DNA of 64,000 bases from NCBI GenBank assembly GCA_035319185.1, contig DATHDF010000074.1, positions 1 through 64,000 on the forward strand. Direction: 5' to 3'. This document shows, piece after piece, positions 8,861-17,677 of the stretch. Position numbers and translations under genes: made by a program. The notes under the pieces are model-generated. The model worked only from the letters and a program-made list of their open reading frames with translations, did not search any database and was not told the origin of the DNA. Each line of letters opens with the position of its first letter. Position 1 is the first letter of the stretch. Source of the stretch: Fen-1308 sp035319185 (GTDB lineage Bacteria > Nitrospirota > Thermodesulfovibrionia > Thermodesulfovibrionales > Dissulfurispiraceae).

Positions 8861-10426
8861 ATGACGTACACGATTCTTTACATCCTGATCGCTGTCGTTG
8901 CCGGGGTCCTAAGCGGTCTTGCTTTCATGTTGGCCTACAAAAAGACCCTGAAGACGCAACAGATCGCTTTTGAGAATGAACGGTCCCGCCAGTTGGAAGA
9001 GGCAAAGAGAGAAGCCGAGGTTATCAAAAAAGACGCAGCTGTTTCCGTAAAAGACGCCATATATCAGGCAAAGGCTGAAGCTGAGCGAGAAATACGCGAG
9101 AGGACCAAGGAAATAAACCACCTTGACAAGAGACTCAGGCAAAAGGAAGAGTCTCTGGAGAAAAAAATTGACCAGATCGAGAGGAAAGAGGGCGACTTAT
9201 TAAAAAAAGACAAGGATCTTGGTTTAAGGGAGAAACAGCTGGACGAACAGGAAGACCGGAGCCTACAGCTTATACGGGAACAGACGCAGACCCTTGAAAA
9301 CATTTCGGGAATGCGGTCCGATGAGGCGCGGCAGGAATTGTTCAGAAGGATCGAAGAAGAGTCTCGATTTGAAGCCGCCAAGCTTATCAAACGGATAGAG
9401 GATGAGACAAGAGAAAATGCTGAAAAGAAAGCAATCGAGGTCATTAGCTTTGCAATTCAGCGCTACGCTGCAGATTACGTTGCTGATGCTACTGTTTCGG
9501 CCGTGAGTCTTCCCGGCGACGAGATGAAAGGCAGAATCATAGGCCGCGAGGGCAGAAACATTCGCGCATTTGAGGCTGCAACAGGTGTCGATATCATAGT
9601 CGATGATACACCCGAAATGGTAACACTGTCGGCGCACGATCCGGTCAGACGCGAAATCGCCCGTCTCGCTCTGGGGAAACTGGTTACCGACGGCAGGATA
9701 CATCCTGCACGCATTGAAGAAGTCGTTGAAAAGGTCAGAAAAGAGGTCGAATCGACAATCCGCGAGGAAGGAGAAAAGGCTGTCTTCGAGCTTGGAATCT
9801 CGGGCGTTCACCCAGAGATAATCAAGCTGATCGGCAGACTCAGGTACAGGACTTCATATGGCCAGAACGTCCTGCAGCACTCAAAAGAAGTAGCTTTCTT
9901 CTCCGGCATGATGGCCGGAGAGCTCGGTGTGGATTCGAAGCTCGCAAAGAGGGGAGGACTTCTTCACGATATCGGCAAGGCCGTCGACCACGAGATGGAG
10001 GGCTCTCACCAGGAGATAGGAGCAAACCTTGCCAAGAAATACGGCGAATCGGAGGCTGTGATAAATGCGATCATGGCGCATCACGGCGACGTGGAGACGA
10101 AGTGGGTCGAATCGGCCCTTGTCGCTGCAGGAGACGCCCTGTCGGCAGCCCGTCCGGGCGTCAGAAGGGAAAGCATTGAGCTGTATCTCAAGCGGCTCGA
10201 AAAGCTCGAGGAGATGGCCATGTCCTTTTCCGGCGTAGATAAGTGTTACGCGATACAGGCGGGCAGGGAGATACGCCTGATAGTAAAGCCGGATCTGGTG
10301 AACGACGAGATGTGCACCCTTATGGCAAGAGACCTGGGCAAGAAGATCGAATCCGAGCTGACATACCCGGGCCAAATAAAGGTAACCGTCATAAGGGAAT
10401 CTCGCCACGTCGATTATGCGAAATGA
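8861..10426 (+). CDS. rny: ribonuclease Y
   Basis: 521 residues: an N-terminal membrane anchor (1-25), a long charged coiled coil (about 30-200), a KH RNA-binding domain containing GRIIGREGRNIRAFE near 223, and an HD hydrolase domain with LLHDIGKAVDHE near 365-376. RNase Y is a membrane-bound endonuclease that starts mRNA decay. Length and domain order are standard. ATG at 8861 follows GAGGAGGATTCTAAAC. It is followed after four bases by a YmdB-type gene, a pairing common in bacteria with RNase Y. Confidence 0.97.
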   Translation: MTYTILYILIAVVAGVLSGLAFMLAYKKTLKTQQIAFENERSRQLEEAKREAEVIKKDAAVSVKDAIYQAKAEAEREIRERTKEINHLDKRLRQKEESLEKKIDQIERKEGDLLKKDKDLGLREKQLDEQEDRSLQLIREQTQTLENISGMRSDEARQELFRRIEEESRFEAAKLIKRIEDETRENAEKKAIEVISFAIQRYAADYVADATVSAVSLPGDEMKGRIIGREGRNIRAFEAATGVDIIVDDTPEMVTLSAHDPVRREIARLALGKLVTDGRIHPARIEEVVEKVRKEVESTIREEGEKAVFELGISGVHPEIIKLIGRLRYRTSYGQNVLQHSKEVAFFSGMMAGELGVDSKLAKRGGLLHDIGKAVDHEMEGSHQEIGANLAKKYGESEAVINAIMAHHGDVETKWVESALVAAGDALSAARPGVRRESIELYLKRLEKLEEMAMSFSGVDKCYAIQAGREIRLIVKPDLVNDEMCTLMARDLGKKIESELTYPGQIKVTVIRESRHVDYAK

Positions 10427-10430
10427 TTGA

Positions 10431-11213
10431 ATGAAGATACTGTTCATAGGCGATATAGTCGGCAAGCCCGGCAGGCAGGCCGTCAAGTCTCTGCTGCCCA
10501 ACATTGTTAGCAGATATAAGATCGATGCTGTCGTGGCAAACGGGGAGAATGCCGCGGGCGGGTTTGGAATTACTGAACCCACTGCGACAGAGCTTTTCTC
10601 GTACGGTATAGAAATTCTGACGACAGGCAACCATGTCTGGGACAAGAAAGAGGCCATACCTTATCTCATCAAGGAACACCGCATACTGAGGCCCCTTAAT
10701 TATCCTCCTGAAGTGCCCGGCATCGGGAGCACAATTTTCAATTTTCAGAAAAAATTTCCGGTGGCAGTACTAAATGTCTCTGGAAGGATATTCATGAACA
10801 CGCTCGACTGTCCGTTCAGGACTACCAAGGCAGCCCTTGAGAAGATTCGGGAATCGGCAAAGATTATAATTATAGATTTCCATGCTGAGGCCACCTCCGA
10901 AAAGCTGGCGTTTGCATACTATGTCGACGGCAAGGTCAGTGCGGTGGTCGGCACTCATACCCACGTTCAGACAGCCGACGAAAGGATACTTCCCGGCGGA
11001 ACGGCATACATAACCGATGTCGGCATGACCGGACCGAGTGCGGGCGTTATCGGTATTGAAAAGGACCAGATAATAGATAAGTTCCTTACCCACATGCCGA
11101 GAAAATTCAATGTGGCGGAGGGAAAGGCGCTGCTATCTGCAGTTGTAATGGAAATAGACGAGCAGAGCGGAAAGGCGACCGGCATTCAGCGGCTCCAGTT
11201 GACCAATCCTTAG
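10431..11213 (+). CDS. TIGR00282-type metallophosphoesterase (YmdB-like)
   Basis: 260 residues, the usual length. Metal-site motifs of calcineurin-like phosphoesterases are present: FIGDIVGKPGR at 5-15, ANGENAAGG near 36-44, TTGNHVWDKKE near 63-73, DFHAEATSEK near 145-154 and GTHTHVQTADE near 170-180. B. subtilis YmdB cleaves cyclic nucleotides and affects development. The substrate here is unknown. It starts four bases after rny and is very likely cotranscribed with it. Confidence 0.92.
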   Translation: MKILFIGDIVGKPGRQAVKSLLPNIVSRYKIDAVVANGENAAGGFGITEPTATELFSYGIEILTTGNHVWDKKEAIPYLIKEHRILRPLNYPPEVPGIGSTIFNFQKKFPVAVLNVSGRIFMNTLDCPFRTTKAALEKIRESAKIIIIDFHAEATSEKLAFAYYVDGKVSAVVGTHTHVQTADERILPGGTAYITDVGMTGPSAGVIGIEKDQIIDKFLTHMPRKFNVAEGKALLSAVVMEIDEQSGKATGIQRLQLTNP

Positions 11214-11259
11214 CCAAATGAGCGGCGTCGTTCCCGAAATAATATAATAGGAGGCAACA

Positions 11260-11679
11260 ATGCTTACAGCCACTGTGAAATGGGTCGATGGATTTCAGTT
11301 TGTCGGCGAGTCGGGATCGGGTCATGCAGTCATAATGGACGCAAGCCCTGAAGCGGGCAAGACGACAACTGGCATGACGCCTATGGAAATGCTTCTTGTT
11401 GCTACCGGTGGTTGTTCCGGTATGGATGTGGCCTCGGTGCTTAGCAAGAAACGTCAGGATGTCATCGACATACGGGTCGGAGTAAACGGCGAAAAAGCCG
11501 AAAACCATCCGCACAGGTTTGTAGATATCAAGCTGGAATATACCATTACCGGAAGGGACATTTCGGAATATGCCGTAAAGAAAGCCATTGAGATGTCGAT
11601 AGAGAAATACTGCTCTGTCAAAGCTACACTTGAAGGCTCGGCTAAAATCAGTTATACATATAAAATAGTAAACATTTAG
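11260..11679 (+). CDS. OsmC/Ohr family protein
   Basis: 139 residues. The two redox cysteines of the OsmC fold are visible in LLVATGGCSGMDVASVL (Cys near 51) and in EKYCSVKATLEG (Cys near 115). Members reduce organic hydroperoxides with dithiols; some have other roles. ATG at 11260 follows AGGAGGCAAC. It lies 46 bases after the YmdB-like gene and could share its transcript. Confidence 0.92.
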   Translation: MLTATVKWVDGFQFVGESGSGHAVIMDASPEAGKTTTGMTPMEMLLVATGGCSGMDVASVLSKKRQDVIDIRVGVNGEKAENHPHRFVDIKLEYTITGRDISEYAVKKAIEMSIEKYCSVKATLEGSAKISYTYKIVNI

Positions 11680-11742
11680 ATTCAGGGCCCGCGCTTTATT
11701 TCGCAGCCGGCAACCCCTCAGCTAGGGGACAGAGACTTCAGC

Positions 11743-13662
11743 ATGAGAAAACTATTCCCTTTCATAAGCTGGCTGAAGGACTACAGGAAACAGGATATCA
11801 TCCCTGATCTGATCGCTGGTATCACAGTTGCTGCAGTTCTGATACCGCAATCGATGTCCAATGCCATGATTGCCGGCTTGCCCCCTATTTACGGTCTGTA
11901 CGGGGCAAGCATTCCTCCGATTGTAGGTGCGCTTTGGGGTCGCTCCAGACAACTGGCCACAGGGCCAGTAGCTATTGTGAGCCTGCTCACTTTTGCGTCC
12001 GTCCTGCCGTTTGCCAAACCGGGCTCTCCGGAGTTCATTATCATTGCGATAAATCTGGCTGCCATAGTCGGCACATTTCAGCTTTTAATGGGTATGCTGA
12101 AGCTTGGCTTCATAATGAGATTCGTGTCTCATCCTGTCATCATAGGTTTTACCAACGCAGCAGCAATCATTATCGCAACTACCCAGGTTAAACATCTGCT
12201 GGGCATTCAGGTCAGAGACAGCGAATTTATCTTCCCGATATTTGTAGATATCATCAAGAACGCCTCTCACGCAAACCTTTATACGCTGGGAATCGGGCTC
12301 TTTTCGTTGGTCCTGATATTCGGAGGCCGCCGTATAAGCGGGAAGCTGCCGGTCACAATGATAGCCTTGGCGACCACCACCTTCGTCAGCTTCATCTTGG
12401 GCATTGATAAATACGGCGTCAAGACCATAGGGGATATGCCCTCAGGGATGCCTTCTGTCATCATTCCGTTCTGGCAGTACATGGGTCCCATGGTTCCACA
12501 GGACCAGATGAACATTCATGGAGTCGTTTCTGCGGCAAGCAACCTTGAAGCCTTCTTTCGCCTGATAGGTCCGGCCATCATTATAGCCATCGTCGGATTC
12601 ATGGAGGCTATGGCGATCACCAAGACGATAGCTGAAAAGACAAAACAGTCTGTTGATATCGACCAGGAGCTGATTGGCCAGGGAGCAGCAAATATAGCAG
12701 GATCTTTCTTTCATGCGTACCCGGTAAGCGGATCTTTCTCGAGCAGCGCGGTCAACCTGCAGTCCGGCGGCAGGACTGCCCTTTCCAACGTCTTTTCGGG
12801 ATGCATAGTAATCACGACGCTTGTCTTTTTTACTTCGGCTTTTCATCACCTTCCAAAGGCTACTTTAGCCGCCATCGTAATCTCAGCGGTTGTCGGCCTC
12901 GTTAGACAGAGCCAGTTTGTGAAGCTGCTTCGCACCAATAAACATGACGGCATCGTGGCGTTGACAACATTCTTTCTGGCTGTGATAACCAAGCCTGACT
13001 ACGCGATTTTCATAGGCATCGCGCTGTCGTTGCTGCTATTCCTTTGGGAGTCCATGTCGCCGAGAATTATCATGCTTACCCGCGATCCGAGATCCGAGAT
13101 TTTTGTGAACGCAGAGGCAAAGAAATTGCCCGTATGCCCCCAGATTATCTATCTGCTGCCGGATTTTTCGATATATTTTGCAAATGCTGAATTCTTTCGC
13201 AAAGCCGTCCTTGAAAAGGCGGAGATGTTTAAAGAGCATCTCAAATACATCCTGCTTGACCTGGAGATGGTCAACAAAATAGATTCCACCGGCGTCGACG
13301 AGATGCGGGAGCTGATACTTGATCTCAGGAAAAAGGGAGTAGAAATATATCTGGCCAATGTCAAGACTCCTGTCGCTGATGTCTTGGAGCGCTCCGGTCT
13401 CAAAAATATCCTGGAGCAGGACCGCTGGTTCGTCTCGAAGGGTGATTCTATAACCAGACTCTTCAACAAAATCGATTACAGACATTGCCGCGACAATTGT
13501 CCCAACCTCGTTTTTTGGGAATGCGAGACTGTAAAGTATCCGTATTGCAAAGCAGAGCCGCTCAGGACATGTCCATCCGGGCCGCCATCTTCGGGCAGCA
13601 TGGGAATTAAGGCAGACGACCCTGCGGCGCCGGGCGAAATGCAGACAGGCAGCACAACTTAA
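11743..13662 (+). CDS. SulP-family anion transporter with STAS domain
   Basis: 639 residues. The N-terminal part (about 1-440) has ten or more membrane helices with the SulP signature AGITVAAVLIPQSMSNAMIAG near 25-45. A cytoplasmic STAS domain follows, with DLEMVNKIDSTGVDEMRELI near 506-525. SulP proteins import sulfate, bicarbonate or other anions; the substrate cannot be told. After STAS there is an extra tail of about 60 residues with five cysteines within about 30 residues (HCRDNC...WEC...YC...TC), which is not a standard part of the family. Confidence 0.93.
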   Translation: MRKLFPFISWLKDYRKQDIIPDLIAGITVAAVLIPQSMSNAMIAGLPPIYGLYGASIPPIVGALWGRSRQLATGPVAIVSLLTFASVLPFAKPGSPEFIIIAINLAAIVGTFQLLMGMLKLGFIMRFVSHPVIIGFTNAAAIIIATTQVKHLLGIQVRDSEFIFPIFVDIIKNASHANLYTLGIGLFSLVLIFGGRRISGKLPVTMIALATTTFVSFILGIDKYGVKTIGDMPSGMPSVIIPFWQYMGPMVPQDQMNIHGVVSAASNLEAFFRLIGPAIIIAIVGFMEAMAITKTIAEKTKQSVDIDQELIGQGAANIAGSFFHAYPVSGSFSSSAVNLQSGGRTALSNVFSGCIVITTLVFFTSAFHHLPKATLAAIVISAVVGLVRQSQFVKLLRTNKHDGIVALTTFFLAVITKPDYAIFIGIALSLLLFLWESMSPRIIMLTRDPRSEIFVNAEAKKLPVCPQIIYLLPDFSIYFANAEFFRKAVLEKAEMFKEHLKYILLDLEMVNKIDSTGVDEMRELILDLRKKGVEIYLANVKTPVADVLERSGLKNILEQDRWFVSKGDSITRLFNKIDYRHCRDNCPNLVFWECETVKYPYCKAEPLRTCPSGPPSSGSMGIKADDPAAPGEMQTGSTT

Positions 13663-13672
13663 GCGAGATATT

Positions 13673-13701
13673 TTGCTTTTTCTCGAAACGCCTGATATAC
13701 T
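13673..13701 (+). promoter_or_regulatory. probable sigma-70 promoter
   Basis: TTGCTT at 13673-13678 and TATACT at 13696-13701 with a 17-base spacer, in the gap before the cytidylate kinase-like gene. The predicted transcript would start near 13708 and carry a 60-base leader ending in AGGAGG. Confidence 0.5.
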
Positions 13702-13766
13702 GTAACTCACAGTGGATTCTGACGCAACCAGCCGCAGCGCCGGAAAATAATTCAGGAGGTTTATAG

Positions 13767-14576
13767 ATGTCCATCATTACTATTTCCAGAGGATCATATA
13801 CAAAGGGGAAGGAGATCGCTGAAAAAGTCGCTACAAAACTCGGATATGAATGCATTGCACGCGAAACCGTTATTGAGGCTTCAAAGGAATTCAACATACC
13901 CGAGGTTAAACTCATAAGGGCCTTGCATGATGCGCCTTCAGCGCTGGAGAAAGTAACATACGGGAAAGAGAAATTCATCGCTTATTACCAGGTTGCCTTT
14001 CTCGAGCATTTGTTGCGGGATAACGTTGTTTACCACGGATTGGCAGGTCATTTTCTGCTTAAGGACGTTCCCCATGTATTGAAGGTACGGATTATCGCCG
14101 GTATGTCCGAGCGCATTAAATGGGAGATGGAACGCGAAAAGATATCCGAGAAAGAGGCTGCCCGTCTTTTGAGGAATGATGATGAAGAGAGAAGAAAATG
14201 GAGTCAGCATGTTTACGGTATAGACACGAATGATTCGAGCCTCTATGACCTCGTCATTCACGTCGGGAAAATAACCGTTGATGACGCTGTCGCCATAATA
14301 CTGGACACGATTGGACTTGCTCACTTCAAGACAACCAGTGAGTCGCAGGAAGTCTTTCAGGAGATGCTTCTGGCGGCCAGGGTCAAGGTTGCAACTATAG
14401 ATTACGCCCCCGATGCTGAAGTGTATGCCAGAAAGGGTGTTGTGGCCATAAAAACAAGTGCATCACCGTATCAGGAAGAAGTGCTTGTAGCAAACATCAA
14501 GAAGGCAGCGCAGGGCGTGGCCGGCGTCAATGAAGTCAATGTCTATGTAATGCCGATACTGCCGTTTGGCGATTGA
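13767..14576 (+). CDS. cytidylate kinase-like protein with C-terminal BON-like domain
   Basis: 269 residues. Residues 1-190 resemble the cytidylate kinase-like family: an N-terminal ISRGSYTKGKEIAEKVATKL strand-loop-helix in place of a canonical P-loop, a central helical region (ERIKWEMEREKISEKEAARLL) and a DTNDSSLYDLVIHVGKI motif. Residues about 205-265 look like a BON domain (VVAIKTSASP..EEVLVANIKKAAQGVAGVNEV). The substrate is unknown. It has a good AGGAGG site and its own promoter. It stops 11 bases before the hypD stop on the other strand. Confidence 0.8.
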   Translation: MSIITISRGSYTKGKEIAEKVATKLGYECIARETVIEASKEFNIPEVKLIRALHDAPSALEKVTYGKEKFIAYYQVAFLEHLLRDNVVYHGLAGHFLLKDVPHVLKVRIIAGMSERIKWEMEREKISEKEAARLLRNDDEERRKWSQHVYGIDTNDSSLYDLVIHVGKITVDDAVAIILDTIGLAHFKTTSESQEVFQEMLLAARVKVATIDYAPDAEVYARKGVVAIKTSASPYQEEVLVANIKKAAQGVAGVNEVNVYVMPILPFGD

Positions 14577-14586
14577 TAGCTTTTTG

Positions 14587-15645
14587 TCAGCTCTCCAGGA
14601 CGTCTCTGTAACGGTAATAAGCCGCGCAGCTGCCTTCGGAACTTACCATGCACGCCCCGACAGGCCTGTCCGGTGTGCAGACCTTTGCAAAAAGCGGACA
14701 CTCCGAAGGCATCTTTATCCCTCTGAGCACAAGTCCGCACATGCAGCCTTTTGGTTCGGACGTGTCTGGGATTTCTAGATTGAAAGACTTCTCAGCATCC
14801 CTGTGCGCCCATGAGTTCCTTAGCTTTAATCCGCTGCCCGGGATCATGCCGATGCCGCGCCAATAGCTGTCAGCCGGTTCGAAAATTTCCTCTATAAACT
14901 TAACCGCCTTCGGATTGCCTTCTTCTTTTACAACGGTCTTGTATTCGACCTCCACGACCGCCTTTCCCTCAAGGATTTGCTTCAAAAGCATGGCTATTCC
15001 ACCGAAAATATCATTCGCGTCAAAGCCCGTTACCGCGCAAGGGATTGAATATCTCTCCGGAATGAATTTATACGGCTTCGTCCCGATAATAGTGCTGACG
15101 TGGCCCGGCAAAATGAATCCATCTATACGTACGTCGTCCGACAGCAACAGCGCCTCCAGTGCAGGCGGCACTACCTTGTGCACCGAATAAAGATAGAAAT
15201 TCGGAATCCCCAGTCTCTCTGCCTCTGAGACGGTTGCAGCCGCGGACGGCGCAGTCGTCTCGAAGCCGGCTGAAAAAAATACAACCTTCCTGTCAGGGTT
15301 GTCCCTGGCGATTTTCAGGGAGTCAAGAGGTGAATAAACAATGCGGATATCGGCTCCATCGGCCTTAACTTCCATTAGCGATTTGGTGCCACCAGGGACC
15401 CTCATCATATCGCCGAAAGTCGTCAGTATCGCATCGCCCTGTCGTGCTATTGCTATGGCTGTATCAATGTCCCGGATAGAAGTCACGCATACCGGACATC
15501 CGGGACCGCTCAGCAATTTCAGCCCATCCGGAAGAAGGCTCCTGATGCCGTGACGGAAGATCGCAACCGTATGCGTACCACATACTTCCATAAAGTTTAG
15601 CGGCCGGCCTATGCGGCCGTACAGGTTTCTGACTATATCTATCAC
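14587..15645 (-). CDS. hypD: hydrogenase maturation protein HypD
   Basis: 352 residues, standard length. HypD carries a 4Fe-4S cluster and, with HypC, builds the Fe(CN)2CO centre of NiFe hydrogenases. Conserved pieces seen: FMEVCGTHTVAIFRHGIRSL near 18-37, LLSGPGCPVCVTS near 44-56, FSAGFETTAPSAAA near 124-137, and a C-terminal Cys-rich block (CMCGLVLRG, ECPLF, VCTPD, GACMVS). The GTG start at 15643-15645 follows GAGGGGG. It is 16 bases behind moeA and probably cotranscribed. No hypC, hypE, hypF or hydrogenase gene is in the window. Confidence 0.96.
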   Translation of the reverse strand: MIDIVRNLYGRIGRPLNFMEVCGTHTVAIFRHGIRSLLPDGLKLLSGPGCPVCVTSIRDIDTAIAIARQGDAILTTFGDMMRVPGGTKSLMEVKADGADIRIVYSPLDSLKIARDNPDRKVVFFSAGFETTAPSAAATVSEAERLGIPNFYLYSVHKVVPPALEALLLSDDVRIDGFILPGHVSTIIGTKPYKFIPERYSIPCAVTGFDANDIFGGIAMLLKQILEGKAVVEVEYKTVVKEEGNPKAVKFIEEIFEPADSYWRGIGMIPGSGLKLRNSWAHRDAEKSFNLEIPDTSEPKGCMCGLVLRGIKMPSECPLFAKVCTPDRPVGACMVSSEGSCAAYYRYRDVLES

Positions 15646-15661
15646 GTCTTCAGCAACCCCC

Positions 15662-16900
15662 TCAAAAAAGATTTACGGTGACCGGTTCGCCCTGATCAAG
15701 TCCCAATTTCGCTGCCGGAATTATAACAATTCCATCGGCCTTGACAAGGGTCGTTATGAGACCCGATTTCCCCAAGATCGGAAATGCCCTATGTTCGTCT
15801 GCATTGCCCTGCTCCACATAAACTCGGATATGGTCTTCTCTCCCCGCGGCTGAAGCGATGCTCTTTCCCATGACAGCCTTGACAGATTTTCTGAATCTGA
15901 GAGAGACGTCAGCGCCCGACAGTAGTCTGATAAGCGGCGCGATAAAAAGATCGAAAGAGACCACTGCAGCCGCTGGATGGCCAGGCAGGCCGAGAAGCGG
16001 CTTCCCCTGCACAACGCCTCCTATAAGGGGTTTGCCCGGTTTCACAGCCACTCCGTGGAAAAGGACGCCGGGACTCCCTATCTCGTCTATTATCTTTGCA
16101 GTCATATCCCGGGTGCCGGCTGACGTGCCGCCGATGATCACTATCATATCCGAGTCGCGCAGCGCCTGCTCAACACCACTTCTGATTGTGTCATAATCGT
16201 CTTTGAAAATACCCTTCTTGCAGGCAACCCCGCCTTCTTCCAGTATCAGGCCTGAAAGGGTAAAGGAATTAATGTCCCTGACCTGCCCCGGACCGACGGA
16301 GCTGTCAGCCGGGACAATCTCGTCTCCCGTAGAAATCAGGGCCACCACAGGTTTTCTGAAGATTTCAATTGATGTAACGCCTACGCCTGCCAGCGCCCCG
16401 ATGTCCTGCGCCCTGAGTTTCCGCCCCATTCGGACCACGACGTCGCCCTTCCTGATGTCTTCGTCTCTCTGGATGACGTTTTCCCCCTGGGCCACAGGCT
16501 TGAGGACCTCAATCATATTGTCCGAGACCGTCTGCACATGTTCCAGCATTACAACAGCATCCGCGCCCGGAGGAATCATGCCGCCCGTCGGAATCTTTGC
16601 GGCCTGCCCTGCACCTATCTCGAAGTCGGGCTTCTCGCCCATAAAGATTTCTCCGCCAAGATTAAGATACGCCGGAAGATTTTCCTTGGCGCCGTATGTA
16701 TCGGATGCCTTCACTGCATAGCCGTCCATCGTAGAGCGGGCAAAACCCGGCAGGTCTTCCCGGGAAAGAATGTCAGAAGCTGCTATTCGGCCATAGCACT
16801 CCTCGATCCGCAATCTTTCGGTATCAGGAACGTGCACAGAAAGCCTTTCCAGGAGCATGGCAATCGCATCAGAAGGATGCAGATAGCTTTTATTGAGCAT
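15662..16900 (-). CDS. moeA: molybdopterin molybdotransferase MoeA
   Basis: 412 residues, normal for MoeA, which inserts molybdate (or tungstate) into adenylylated molybdopterin. Seen: DLPGFARSTMDGYAVKASDT near 40-59, MIPPGADAVVMLEHV near 110-124, VALISTGDEIV near 186-196, and IVIIGGTSAGTRDM near 251-264, followed by GVAVKPGKPLIGG and LLGLPGHPAAAVVSF. The cofactor is relevant to the two AOR-type enzymes elsewhere in the window. It is followed closely by hypD. Confidence 0.95.
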   Translation of the reverse strand: MLNKSYLHPSDAIAMLLERLSVHVPDTERLRIEECYGRIAASDILSREDLPGFARSTMDGYAVKASDTYGAKENLPAYLNLGGEIFMGEKPDFEIGAGQAAKIPTGGMIPPGADAVVMLEHVQTVSDNMIEVLKPVAQGENVIQRDEDIRKGDVVVRMGRKLRAQDIGALAGVGVTSIEIFRKPVVALISTGDEIVPADSSVGPGQVRDINSFTLSGLILEEGGVACKKGIFKDDYDTIRSGVEQALRDSDMIVIIGGTSAGTRDMTAKIIDEIGSPGVLFHGVAVKPGKPLIGGVVQGKPLLGLPGHPAAAVVSFDLFIAPLIRLLSGADVSLRFRKSVKAVMGKSIASAAGREDHIRVYVEQGNADEHRAFPILGKSGLITTLVKADGIVIIPAAKLGLDQGEPVTVNLF

Positions 16901-16991
16901 GACAACTATAAGTTGCCGGAGATAACCGCCAAAAAAGTCTCCGGGGCGAGAGATTGATGATAGGCATATGAATGATCGGCAAAGGGAACTT

Positions 16992-17675
16992 TTACAGAGG
17001 GCTTTTCTCGATAACGGCTGACTTTTTGCCGTTATTGAGAAGATCGACCATTCTGAGAATGGACTCGCCGTGCAGCCGCTCGATCTGTGCCTTGTCTATC
17101 CCTCTCTTTCTTTTCATATTCAGGAACGAGAGGAATACGATCCCTTTGTATATCCTTTTGTTGGTCTTGAAGGAAAAGATGTAGCTTTCGACAGATTGCT
17201 CGAGGAACCTCTCATGCCTCTTTTTCATTTGTTTACTCATGGTCACATACTGGAGCCAGTAAACCTTGTCTATGACGCTGTCCGCTTTCAGTTCGAGCCA
17301 TGTGTGCCCCATGTCTTTCAAATCTTCCGTCAGCGTCTCGTGCGCAACAGTGTCAGCAGCCAGGTGACAGAGGTAACCGTAGACAAAGGCCTTTTCAGGG
17401 CCGGTCTTAGCATGCTCGAAAAGATTGAACGCCGTCTCCCAGCTATGCGAACTCCTGTCGTCCGGAAGATATTTCTTTCCAAGAATGGTGTCTGCCATCA
17501 GATTGCCATACAGAAAATCCTGCCTGTATTTTCTGATAAGGGCCAATATGCCGGCGGGCAGAAGCGGGGCAAATGAAAATATCTCGTTTCCGAGATATAT
17601 ATGCGTCATAGGGCCCCAGGCAAAGGCAAACGAAGGGGCAAAAAGCACAGCAACAACTGTCAGTATGTATATCAC
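16992..17675 (-). CDS. zinc-dependent phospholipase C-like secreted protein
   Basis: About 227 residues from the GTG chosen here, preceded by AAGGAGATCTGATT. This start gives a clean signal peptide (VIYILTVVAVLFAPSFAFA) and a mature N-terminal Trp-Gly (WGPMTHIYLGNEI), the hallmark of the zinc phospholipase C/S1-P1 fold. Further metal-site residues appear in LYGNLMADTILGKK and YLCHLAADTVAHE. Upstream codons in the same frame overlap pepA and are unlikely to be used. The start lies two bases beyond the pepA stop, so translation is probably coupled. Substrate unknown. Confidence 0.8.
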   Translation of the reverse strand: MIYILTVVAVLFAPSFAFAWGPMTHIYLGNEIFSFAPLLPAGILALIRKYRQDFLYGNLMADTILGKKYLPDDRSSHSWETAFNLFEHAKTGPEKAFVYGYLCHLAADTVAHETLTEDLKDMGHTWLELKADSVIDKVYWLQYVTMSKQMKKRHERFLEQSVESYIFSFKTNKRIYKGIVFLSFLNMKRKRGIDKAQIERLHGESILRMVDLLNNGKKSAVIEKSPL

Positions 17676-17677
17676 AA

